Shown piece by piece: positions 8,201 through 14,835 of a DNA stretch of 64,000 bases. The DNA comes from Sulfotelmatobacter sp963788225. Lineage in GTDB: Bacteria; Acidobacteriota; Terriglobia; Terriglobales; Acidobacteriaceae. The notes under the pieces were generated by a model, which made no database searches, had not been told where the DNA came from, and was given only the letters and a program-made list of their open reading frames with translations. The stretch lies in assembly GCA_963788225.1 (NCBI GenBank), contig CAWBGI010000003.1, positions 124,001 through 188,000 of the forward strand, given 5' to 3'. Numbering within the stretch: the stretch's first letter is position 1; each line of letters begins with the position of its first letter. Position numbers and translations under genes: made by a program.

Positions 8201-8272
8201 CCTTACTTGTAATACCGGAGCGGGGTCAAAAACTCATCGCGCAGTAGCCTTCGGAGTTTCCCGAGCATCTAA

Positions 8273-8311
8273 GGGCAGGTGGCCCAGCCTATGAATTGCC
8301 GAAACTACCAC
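8273..8311. repeat. Dispersed repeat GGCCCAGCC...TGAATTGCCGAA (copy 2)
   Basis: Second copy of the 39-bp repeat at 4995-5034, same orientation, with about six substitutions. It lies downstream of the minus-strand hypothetical gene ending at 8408. The remaining 8201-8407 stretch shows no gene. Confidence 0.6.
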
Positions 8312-8407
8312 AACTGTGGGTGCCCCTCAGCTTTGGAACGGGAAGGAAAAACGGGGCGTGAAAGGATGGGCCAGCCCCCAAAGAGCGCGAGAAATGGGCC
8401 AGCTCCT

Positions 8408-9388
8408 TCATGGCCGTCGAACTCTTCCTCTTACTTCGAGAAAATGCTCGAGGGCCTCTTTTTCATTCTCATCTCTAAAGAAAAGGAACCACGACAACGG
8501 CACAAAATGGTTCGGAAGCCAATCATTGGCTCTTGCTTTCATGTCGGACAGGCGCTCAACAAATGCACTCTTGAGAGGATTGAGAGGCAGAACAGTCTTG
8601 TTGGGAAACAGCTCAATCACCCATCGGTTCCAGTCCTTATGCTCGACGACGACAATGTTCCTCGCCTGCTTCCCCTTTTTCTTCCTGTCAACCTTTGCTG
8701 TCCGCATCATGTGATGCTCGCTAACGCCGCCACGATGCGCGTGATAATAGAAGTGATCTTCGTTTTCTTCTAGATCAAATGACCTGGATATGGTCGTGCG
8801 TGTCCTTCTCTTGTATCTTTCAGATTCCGTTTTGGTATTGAGTACCGCCACGCTCCGGAAGCATCGCGTGCATTGGGCATAATCATCTGCGTACTCGATC
8901 GGGACGCGTCTTCCCGCCGCAAGCCATCGCATCAGCTCAGCGGGATCGCAGTTCCCGTGTTTCTCGCACTCCTGCAGAAACCATTTCTGATGCATGGCGA
9001 CGGCGTAAGGCGGGAAGTTTCCACTGCTTTTGATCACCTCGTCAAGAACAGCCTTGTCCCAGCATTTAGCGAGCGCCAGCATCTGCATCTTCATTTTGCG
9101 CCCATCCTTTGCCAGTTGCGCAATGCAGGATTGGCTGGTAACGAACTCCATCTGGGCGGATAGGTGTTGACCGGGAACGTTGTCGTACTTGGAATCCACA
9201 AACATCTTCAGCGCTTCCTTCTCAAGCTGCTCTAACCGCTGTTTCGCCATTTCGCGCACGGGCGCGTCAGGATCATAGCTGACCATGCGATGCAGAATGA
9301 CTGGCTTAGACAGACGTTGGATGCCCCGCATGCGCGTGGCCGGGTCTTCGCTCTTCCATTTTGGGGAGAACAGCTTCGAAAGAAACAT
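8408..9388 (-). CDS. Hypothetical protein with HEAT-like N-terminus
   Basis: 326 residues, not recognised as a whole. The N-terminal FSPKWKSEDPATRMRGIQRL and YDPDAPVREMAKQRLEQLE look like HEAT-type helical repeats. The middle has a CTRC cysteine pair, and the C-terminal third is rich in Lys, Arg and aromatics (HFYYHAHRGG, NRWVIELFP). No signal peptide or membrane helix. Codon use is less GC-biased than in core genes, fitting the accessory setting between an IS and an esterase operon. Function unknown. Confidence 0.65.
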   Translation of the reverse strand: MFLSKLFSPKWKSEDPATRMRGIQRLSKPVILHRMVSYDPDAPVREMAKQRLEQLEKEALKMFVDSKYDNVPGQHLSAQMEFVTSQSCIAQLAKDGRKMKMQMLALAKCWDKAVLDEVIKSSGNFPPYAVAMHQKWFLQECEKHGNCDPAELMRWLAAGRRVPIEYADDYAQCTRCFRSVAVLNTKTESERYKRRTRTTISRSFDLEENEDHFYYHAHRGGVSEHHMMRTAKVDRKKKGKQARNIVVVEHKDWNRWVIELFPNKTVLPLNPLKSAFVERLSDMKARANDWLPNHFVPLSWFLFFRDENEKEALEHFLEVRGRVRRP

Positions 9389-9637
9389 GGCTCCTCGCCG
9401 AAGTTATGGTCCGATGGCGCGTGGCCCCATCTGCGTTCAAGTATAACGTCTTCGAATTGGTGAGGGGTGCCTGTGATCTTTCAACACGTTGTTCCCAATA
9501 AATGAATAGGCAGGTGGCCCTGATCCCCCAAGTCGCGACGCATCCCTCGAGTGGGCACCCGCGTCAGCGCCAACTCATAGGTCCTGGCAACTCTTCTCAC
9601 CGCCCCGAACTCTGCCGCGACGCTTTCAGCTTCTCTG

Positions 9638-10759
9638 CTAAACAGCTTTGCCACTAGCGAATGCTTTGCGCAGCGCAGACTTCCAGCTTGCGCTGAATTG
9701 TTTGGAGATTTCGGCATCCGGCACGAGGCGGTCAAATCCATGAAAGGCGCCAGGCGCGACCAGGAGTTCGGTTCCGACTCCGGCATGGACGAGCCGCCGC
9801 GCATACTCCATGTCTTCTTCGGCGAACAGGTCGATAGCACCGACGCCGATCCAGGCAGGCGGCAGGTCGGCGACGCTGGCCACCCGGGCGGGTACGGCTG
9901 CTGCCGGCACCTTGGACGAACCCGCTGGAACACCGAGCAGCGAGCTCCAGGCAAAACGATTGGCGCTCGGAGTCCACATAAAGTGGCCAACGGCGGGCGG
10001 CGCTGGCTGGGAGCTGCCCGTTCGGTCGTCTAGCGCGGGGTAGATGAGCAGCTGGAAGATGATGGGAACGTCATCTTTATTGCGGTCGCGCGCGTGGATC
10101 GCAAGGCTGGCTGCGTGGTAGCCGCCCGCGCTCTCACCGCCCACGGCAATCCTGGAGCGATCAATGCCGAGCTCCGCCGCATGGGCATGGACCCATTTGA
10201 GCGCGGCGTAATTATCCTCAAGCGAGCCGGGATAGCGCGTCTCCGGAGCCCGCCGGTAGTCAACCGAGACGACGACACAATGGCAATCCGTCGCGATCCC
10301 CTGCAGCAGGGGCATCCACCCAGGATCGGTCATCATGAAGCCGCCGCCATGCATGTGCAGCAACAACGGCTTGGCCTTCTCCGCCGGCGCAGGATCAACC
10401 ACCCAAAGACGAACCTCGGGCGCTCCGGGCGGCCCGGGGATATGCCGCTCCACGGGCTGCGGCGCGGGAGCAGGTAACGGCGGCATGCCGGGCAATTGCC
10501 GGAACTTGCCGACCGCCTCCGCCGAGAGGTCAAAGGCGGCGGGGAACTGCTTGAGCGCAGGAAGAAGTTCCGGATCGACAAGGGAATATGGGTCAACGGA
10601 ATATGGATCCGCAACCGCCGGCGAAGTTTCTGAGCGCGAGGCTTGCTCAGCCTCCGCCAGCGTAGCAGCAGGCGCGAGTCCCAAAGTCAGGCCAAAGCCG
10701 GCCAGACCAAAGCCGGCGGTGCGGATAGCGAAGTCGCGACGAGTGAGTTGATTGCTCAT
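9638..10759 (-). CDS. Exported alpha/beta-hydrolase (HSL-type esterase)
   Basis: 373 residues from the ATG at 10759. Starts MSNQLTRRDFAIRTAGFG, a twin-arginine signal, and continues through a hydrophobic stretch to an Ala-rich cleavage region. Hormone-sensitive-lipase family motifs: HMHGGGFM oxyanion loop, GESAGGYHA nucleophile elbow, a late GAIDLFAEE aspartate region and GAFHGFD histidine. It should hydrolyse short acyl or carboxyl esters in the periplasm. The open frame extends 36 codons upstream, but those residues are a relic of a neighbouring DGPF gene start, so I reject that longer start. Third gene of the 11770-to-9638 operon. Confidence 0.9.
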   Translation of the reverse strand: MSNQLTRRDFAIRTAGFGLAGFGLTLGLAPAATLAEAEQASRSETSPAVADPYSVDPYSLVDPELLPALKQFPAAFDLSAEAVGKFRQLPGMPPLPAPAPQPVERHIPGPPGAPEVRLWVVDPAPAEKAKPLLLHMHGGGFMMTDPGWMPLLQGIATDCHCVVVSVDYRRAPETRYPGSLEDNYAALKWVHAHAAELGIDRSRIAVGGESAGGYHAASLAIHARDRNKDDVPIIFQLLIYPALDDRTGSSQPAPPAVGHFMWTPSANRFAWSSLLGVPAGSSKVPAAAVPARVASVADLPPAWIGVGAIDLFAEEDMEYARRLVHAGVGTELLVAPGAFHGFDRLVPDAEISKQFSASWKSALRKAFASGKAV

Positions 10760-10903
10760 TTGAGTAGAAGGCGACTCGCGTTGCATCGCGTCTCCTTCGC
10801 CGGACGGGTCGTAGTGGTTGGGGTGGTGAATCGCAGCCGGGTGAATCGCAACTAGGTCCTGCGGCATAATTTCTCCTTTTATCCGAAGTCGCGGCGGGTG
10901 AGA
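10760..10903 (-). pseudogene. Duplicated gene-start relics (esterase start, then DGPF start)
   Basis: On the minus strand the DGPF stop at 10904 is followed by a copy of the esterase start (LTRRDFG-encoding, 10883-10903, matching 10729-10759). Next comes a ribosome-binding site and ATG with MPQDLVAIH...HYDPS (10801-10867), matching the start MPQYLVAVYHPDDYDPS of the DGPF gene at 11272. The real esterase start follows. This is best explained by an old tandem duplication of the DGPF/esterase junction followed by deletion. The relic ATG is still in frame with the esterase. Confidence 0.6.
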
Positions 10904-11272
10904 CTATTGCGTTGCTCCCTGCGGGGCCGGGTTGAAAAGAATCTCGCGCACCTCGCCCGACGCACGGCAGGCGACGGCACCCTTGCGCGCCCACGCCAGC
11001 GCCTCCTCCAGATTAGCGGCTTCCAGTATCCAGAAACCGCCCATGTGCTCCTTGGTCTCGGTGTACGGCCCATCGGTGACGAGCACCTTGCCGTCGGGCT
11101 GAGCCCGCAGCGACTTGGCGTTGCCGGCCGGGGAAAGGCCGCAGGCGAACTTCCTCGCGCCGCCAGCAATCATTTCTCGGTTGAGCGCGTGGATCTTCTC
11201 CATCGTCGCTTCGGTTTCGACGGACGGGTCGTAGTCGTCGGGGTGGTAGACAGCAACCAGATACTGTGGCAT
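10904..11272 (-). CDS. YCII-related DGPF-domain protein (copy 2)
   Basis: 122 residues, ATG 11272 preceded by AAGGAGAAGTC. Contains VTDGPYTETKEHMGGFWILEA, the family hallmark, and MPQYLVAVYHP as first strand. Same fold and unknown chemistry as the other two copies but clearly divergent from them. Second gene of a minus-strand operon, 72 bp after copy 3 and upstream of the esterase; the shared promoter is probably 11831-11858. Confidence 0.9.
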   Translation of the reverse strand: MPQYLVAVYHPDDYDPSVETEATMEKIHALNREMIAGGARKFACGLSPAGNAKSLRAQPDGKVLVTDGPYTETKEHMGGFWILEAANLEEALAWARKGAVACRASGEVREILFNPAPQGATQ

Positions 11273-11344
11273 GACTTCTCCTTGTCCTGTAACGGACTTT
11301 TTCTGGAACGATCTTTATCATGTAACCGGTGGAGCTGTTTTTTT

Positions 11345-11770
11345 CTACTGGCGCATCTCAGCGGCGACGTCGTCGCCGAATTTCTCTTGGATGTACTTTT
11401 GGGTCTCGGGATCGAAGTCGGTCATGTCAAACATCCGGCGAACTTCGACCATTTCGTTATCCTTTCCGGGGATGCGCGAGGCCCATTCCAGCGCCTCTTC
11501 GCGCGACTTCACCTGGATGATCCAGTAGCCGCCGACCACTTCCTTCGCTTCGGTAAACGGACCGTCGGTCACTTTAGATTTTCCGTTCTTGAAGGTGACG
11601 CGCGCGCTCATCGTCGCGGGCGGGGTCAGCCCGTCGAGCGCGAGCAGCACGCCGGCTTTCCCTAGTTCCTCGTTGTACTTGCCCATCGCCTCCATGCTCT
11701 TGAGGTCGGGCGCCCAGCCGGGCCTTGCGTTTTCGTAGACTTTCGGAAACATGATCATCATGAAGCGCAT
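11345..11770 (-). CDS. YCII-related DGPF-domain protein (copy 3)
   Basis: 141 residues from the ATG at 11770 (AAGGAGAACACC upstream); the longer frame to 11890 would read through the promoter. Contains TDGPFTEAKEVVGGYWIIQV and an added C-terminal helix ending DDVAAEMRQ. This longer form (MRFMMIMFPKVYE...) is the variety most often linked to ECF42 sigma factors. First gene of a three-gene operon with copy 2 and the exported esterase. Confidence 0.9.
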   Translation of the reverse strand: MRFMMIMFPKVYENARPGWAPDLKSMEAMGKYNEELGKAGVLLALDGLTPPATMSARVTFKNGKSKVTDGPFTEAKEVVGGYWIIQVKSREEALEWASRIPGKDNEMVEVRRMFDMTDFDPETQKYIQEKFGDDVAAEMRQ

Positions 11771-11830
11771 GGTGTTCTCCTTGGTCGTTGAGTATCGAGT
11801 GTGCGGGCCGGTTGCCCGGCCTTCACCACA

Positions 11831-11858
11831 TAGTCGAACAACGGACCGGAATTCGACA
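11831..11858 (-). promoter_or_regulatory. Candidate ECF42-type promoter (copy B)
   Basis: Minus strand TGTCGA (11853-11858), 16-bp spacer, CGACTA (11831-11836), about 60 bp before the DGPF start at 11770. The surrounding 70 bp match 6590-6660. Likely drives the DGPF-DGPF-esterase operon by the sigma factor at 14836-16149. Confidence 0.68.
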
Positions 11859-11880
11859 AGTCGTCCAAGAAATTTTTCAG

Positions 11881-11919
11881 GGTGCCTCATTTCTCGCGTT
11901 CTTTGCGAGAAGTGGGGCC
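11881..11919. repeat. Palindrome TTCTCGC-GTTCTTT-GCGAGAA (copy 1)
   Basis: Imperfect palindrome with arms GGTGCCTCATTTCTCGC and GCGAGAAGTGGGGCC around GTTCTTT. The copy at 12547-12609 has the same right arm with the 7-base loop inverted (AAAGAAC). The two copies bracket the VOC gene. Confidence 0.6.
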
Positions 11920-12080
11920 TTTGACTTAAAGGGGCAGGCCCCTACCGCCCTGATTCTTGACTTTGATCGGATCACCACGAAAGAGGATGCCCCTCGATCG
12001 TGGTAGTGCCAGGAGTTAAGGATTAGAATGTGTGGGCCAGCCCCCCGGATGAGCACTGTTTACCGGAATTGGAGACATCA

Positions 12081-12527
12081 ATGAGCAGCGTACAAGTCGA
12101 ACAAAAGAGCTATGAGATGCCCCCGCGAGAGGGGATCAGCATCGCGCATTTTCTCACCGTCGCCGATATCGAGCGATCGGCTCGCTACTACGAAAAGGTC
12201 TTCGGCGCTCGCATTCTGAGCCTGGGCGACGGCAATGCGCCTGCGTACCTTCAGCTTGCGAATATCTGGATGATTCTGAACGTTGGAGGCGGCCCGACCC
12301 CGGATAAGCCGACGGTAACGCTCAGCGTCCCCGACCCGAATCACATCAATAGCTTTATGAATTTCCGCGTTGCCGATATTCAAGCGTGCTACAAATTGTG
12401 GAAAAGTCGAGGAGCCGAATTCATCACGGAGCCGATACCCAAGTACGGCGAGACGCGCTGCTACATCCGCGATCCTGACGGCTACATTATCGAAGTCGGA
12501 CAGAGCACCGACCTCACCTACGGTTAA
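12081..12527 (+). CDS. VOC-family protein (glyoxalase/bleomycin-resistance fold)
   Basis: 148 residues from the ATG at 12081 (GGAGA upstream); the longer frame adds 17 unsupported residues. Single VOC module: ISIAHFLTVADIERSARYY at the start, FMNFRVADIQACYKLWKSRG in the middle and RCYIRDPDGYIIEVGQ at the end, where the glutamate is a likely metal ligand. Members bind or modify small electrophiles or antibiotics as dimers. It fits the detoxification-like neighbourhood. Substrate unknown. Confidence 0.9.
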   Translation: MSSVQVEQKSYEMPPREGISIAHFLTVADIERSARYYEKVFGARILSLGDGNAPAYLQLANIWMILNVGGGPTPDKPTVTLSVPDPNHINSFMNFRVADIQACYKLWKSRGAEFITEPIPKYGETRCYIRDPDGYIIEVGQSTDLTYG

Positions 12528-12546
12528 CGCGCGGATGTCGGCGAAA

Positions 12547-12609
12547 AGCCCCACCCTTCGACTTCGCTCAGGCAGGCTTTCTCGCAAAGAACGCGAGAAG
12601 TGGGGCACC
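12547..12609. repeat. Palindrome repeat (copy 2) with CTTCGACTTCGCTCAGG insert
   Basis: Starts AGCCCCAC and ends GTGGGGCACCC, with an internal TTCTCGC-AAAGAAC-GCGAGAA hairpin and a CCTTCGACTTCGCTCAGGCA segment. The latter segment recurs inside a coding region at 38208-38236. Lies 20 bp after the VOC stop and may act as its terminator. Confidence 0.6.
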
Positions 12610-12737
12610 CGGCAACGCAATTCGGATGAACTGTTCTGATTGAACCTGTCATGGCGCGAACCTTCTCTCGTCAAGAGTGCGAGAGAGGCGATGGGAGCGA
12701 CGGAAGGACGCAGGCGACCGCCATTATCGGAGGACGC

Positions 12738-13568
12738 GTGACGAATGGAGTAAGTGGCCATGTTAAACGTGTGTTTTCGCCCGGCGATAAGGTTTTTACC
12801 AAGACAGGAAAGCCATTTGTAATCGAGGAAATTGAGCCGGAGCGGATTCGATTTCGGCTACTCTCCAGCGGCAGAAAAATGTCGCTGAAACAATCAAGAC
12901 TCGCGTCCGTGATCGACAATTTCGAGGAAATCCGGAATAGCGATAATTTAGAGCACGCCGTAAACGTCGTTCTTAGGAAATTTGGCGACTCGGACTCCGC
13001 CAACGAACCGTATTTGTATGGGTTGGCGCAAGAGTTCTGGAAACGCCAGGGTGGCTCCGCTCCAAAGACCAAGAGCTCGATCAAGATCGTTCCGAGGAGA
13101 AATGCGAATGCTGCCAGGCCAAAGGTGAGGAGCAAGTCAGTGGGGAGCAAGCCACATGTGGACCCCGCCCAATTCGATTTTTTCCAACGGAGCGCCGAAA
13201 CGGTGAGAAAAGCAAAGAAACGGGAAGCAGCGCTGGTACGGGACTATAAGCGGTGGCTGAAAAACAGAGGCCCTGTCGTCAGGCAATTAATCTATGGCCG
13301 TCTCCTCTGTGACGCCTACGAGAAAGACAGAAACAATCTCATTGAAGCCAAGTCTTCAATCAGACGAGAATACATCCGAATGGCAGTAGGGCAGTTACTG
13401 GACTATGCCTTCCTTGGGAAGGAAAAGTTCGGCACTCCCCATATGGCCATCTTGCTCCCGAAGAAGCCCGAGGCCAAGATACTAACCTGGCTCGAAGGCT
13501 TAACGATCAAGGTCATATGGAGACAGCGAAAGGCATTCGTTGACAATGCACAGGGACGGCTCACTTGA
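12738..13568 (+). CDS. Lone PD-(D/E)XK-like nuclease domain protein
   Basis: About 276 residues from the GTG at 12738, chosen because GGAGG stands four bases before it; the frame is open back to 12651. The N-terminal ~60 residues (HVKRVFSPGDKVFTKTGK) look like a small beta-barrel. After a basic linker the C-terminal ~110 residues carry RLLCDAYEKDRNNLIEAKSS and IRMAVGQLLDYAFL. The spacing D...IEAK plus a following Q/Y helix fits a PD-(D/E)XK core such as is found at the C-terminus of McrA/MrcB-like restriction proteins. No methylase or partner is adjacent. Function in DNA defence is inference. Confidence 0.6.
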   Translation: MTNGVSGHVKRVFSPGDKVFTKTGKPFVIEEIEPERIRFRLLSSGRKMSLKQSRLASVIDNFEEIRNSDNLEHAVNVVLRKFGDSDSANEPYLYGLAQEFWKRQGGSAPKTKSSIKIVPRRNANAARPKVRSKSVGSKPHVDPAQFDFFQRSAETVRKAKKREAALVRDYKRWLKNRGPVVRQLIYGRLLCDAYEKDRNNLIEAKSSIRREYIRMAVGQLLDYAFLGKEKFGTPHMAILLPKKPEAKILTWLEGLTIKVIWRQRKAFVDNAQGRLT

Positions 13569-13650
13569 TCAGTAGGGCTGATTCGATAACCGTGTCGGCT
13601 CCAAGCCGCCGAGTAGACTTAGGTTGCTCAACAACCAAGGGCGGGTGGGG

Positions 13651-13740
13651 AAATTCAGGGACAGACGGAACTGACCCCATTCTTTGCGTCAAAACAATGG
13701 TGACAGATCCGTCTGTCCCCGAATTATTCCCGAATTATTT
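13651..13740. repeat. REP-like inverted pair, GGGACAGACGG / CCGTCTGTCCC
   Basis: AAATTCAGGGACAGACGGAA (13651-13670) pairs with CAGATCCGTCTGTCCCCGAA (13704-13723), giving a long imperfect hairpin. The right arm is the same sequence that starts the array at 6694. The end overlaps the stop of the PIN gene (13739), so it may terminate that transcript. Confidence 0.65.
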
Positions 13741-14203
13741 AGACCCGCAGACGTGGCTTCCGCCGCGCAGTTGTCGGAACATCCTCGCCCGGTTTGATCA
13801 CATGGGCTGACAAGTGCGTTTGCGGAAAATCCTTCGGATTCAGTGTCACGATGAAATCGGCCCGGCCCGCTTCGGCGCAACCGCAGAACGGATCGTCCGC
13901 TGGATCGGGAGAGATGCTTGGCAGTGCGGAGGCAGGAATAAGTTCCGCCTCCTCTCGCAGCAGATTGATTATCTTCCCAATGAGTGGACGCCGGACGCCC
14001 AGCCTTCCCAGGACTCGTTTGTATTCCAGAAGAATCTCATCGCTCACCAGCCAGACAAACCTATCCCCTTCGATCCAGTCCCGGAGCAGATTGGCGCTTG
14101 GATTCTTGGGAGCGATCTCCGTTGACTTGAATCCCGCGATTCCCGCTACCAGGACGGACGTATCGACTACGCCTCTAGGCCGTTTTCTTTTTTGAGCGGG
14201 CAA
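13739..14203 (-). CDS. PIN-domain putative toxin
   Basis: About 154 residues. The core starts RGVVDTSVLVAGI, with the first catalytic Asp. It continues with VWLVSDEILLEYKRVLGRLG and ends DPADDPFCGCAEAGRADFIV then TLNPKDF, giving the acidic cluster of PIN RNases. No ATG precedes the core in frame; the nearest start is TTG at 14203, overlapping the upstream gene by 29 bp, which implies translational coupling. The open frame to 14557 is out-of-frame antitoxin sequence. Acts probably as an mRNA or tRNA endonuclease held in check by the partner gene. Confidence 0.78.
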   Translation of the reverse strand: MPAQKRKRPRGVVDTSVLVAGIAGFKSTEIAPKNPSANLLRDWIEGDRFVWLVSDEILLEYKRVLGRLGVRRPLIGKIINLLREEAELIPASALPSISPDPADDPFCGCAEAGRADFIVTLNPKDFPQTHLSAHVIKPGEDVPTTARRKPRLRV

Positions 14204-14747
14204 CGACGGTGATCTCCGGCAGCTTCTTTCGTCCCGAGCGGTACTCTCGAACGGTTCGTAGAATCTCTTCCTCTGAGATGTCGCCCAGATCAGCGGCGGC
14301 CTTCTGGACGTTCCGTAAGAAATCCTTCTTCCACCCCGCCCTCTTTTTTTTGCGGCCCCTGGGAAGATCCTTGTAAGCCGAAGCTCGAGGAATCTGGTCT
14401 TCCAATTCCCGCGCCAAGGACCGAAGAGGAATCTTGATCTCCACAGCATCGGTGCCGTTGAGCGGACGAGAGCGAAGGCAGATGTCCCGCAAATCGCCCA
14501 TTTTGGCTTTGCCAAGATTCTTCGAAAATGCTTCTGTGAATCTGGCCAAAAGATCACTCGAACTGCCGAGGGTCTGCTTGAGATAAAAAGCCACTTTCGC
14601 TTCTAACAGGAGATTCGTGTCAAACCAGCGCACACTGTTGCGGTGTGCAGGGCGGATGACACCAAGCTGCACCAGGTTTTGAAGGTCTTTTGGAGGCACC
14701 CCCAGTACGGCGCTGGCCTGCTTGAGTTTGAGTGTCAGGCTTTGCAT
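14175..14747 (-). CDS. Putative antitoxin with MerR-like N-terminal HTH
   Basis: 190 residues beginning MQSLTLKLKQASAVLGVPPK; this and the DLQNLVQLGVIRPAHR segment resemble the winged helix of MerR-type or DUF-class antitoxins. The C-terminal half is strongly basic (PRGRKKKRAGWKKDFLR). It precedes and overlaps the PIN gene, the usual antitoxin-first order. I infer an operon of DNA-binding antitoxin and PIN toxin; the exact family is not recognised. Confidence 0.6.
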   Translation of the reverse strand: MQSLTLKLKQASAVLGVPPKDLQNLVQLGVIRPAHRNSVRWFDTNLLLEAKVAFYLKQTLGSSSDLLARFTEAFSKNLGKAKMGDLRDICLRSRPLNGTDAVEIKIPLRSLARELEDQIPRASAYKDLPRGRKKKRAGWKKDFLRNVQKAAADLGDISEEEILRTVREYRSGRKKLPEITVVARSKKKTA

Positions 14748-14835
14748 TTGGGTTAACCACCTAAAGTTTAGATGGCTATTTGATGGAAATCAAGGGCTAA
14801 TTAGATAAACCGCAGCGGCTTCTGACGGGTCTCTT

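Noticed and set aside
7027..8247. 406-codon plus-strand frame across the IS3 element
   Set aside because: Antisense shadow of orfA/orfB with no recognisable domain.
10760..10867. 36 extra N-terminal residues of the esterase
   Set aside because: They copy the start of the neighbouring DGPF gene and precede a complete Tat signal.
14204..14557. Upstream half of the long PIN frame
   Set aside because: It is the antitoxin coding sequence in another frame, and has no PIN features.
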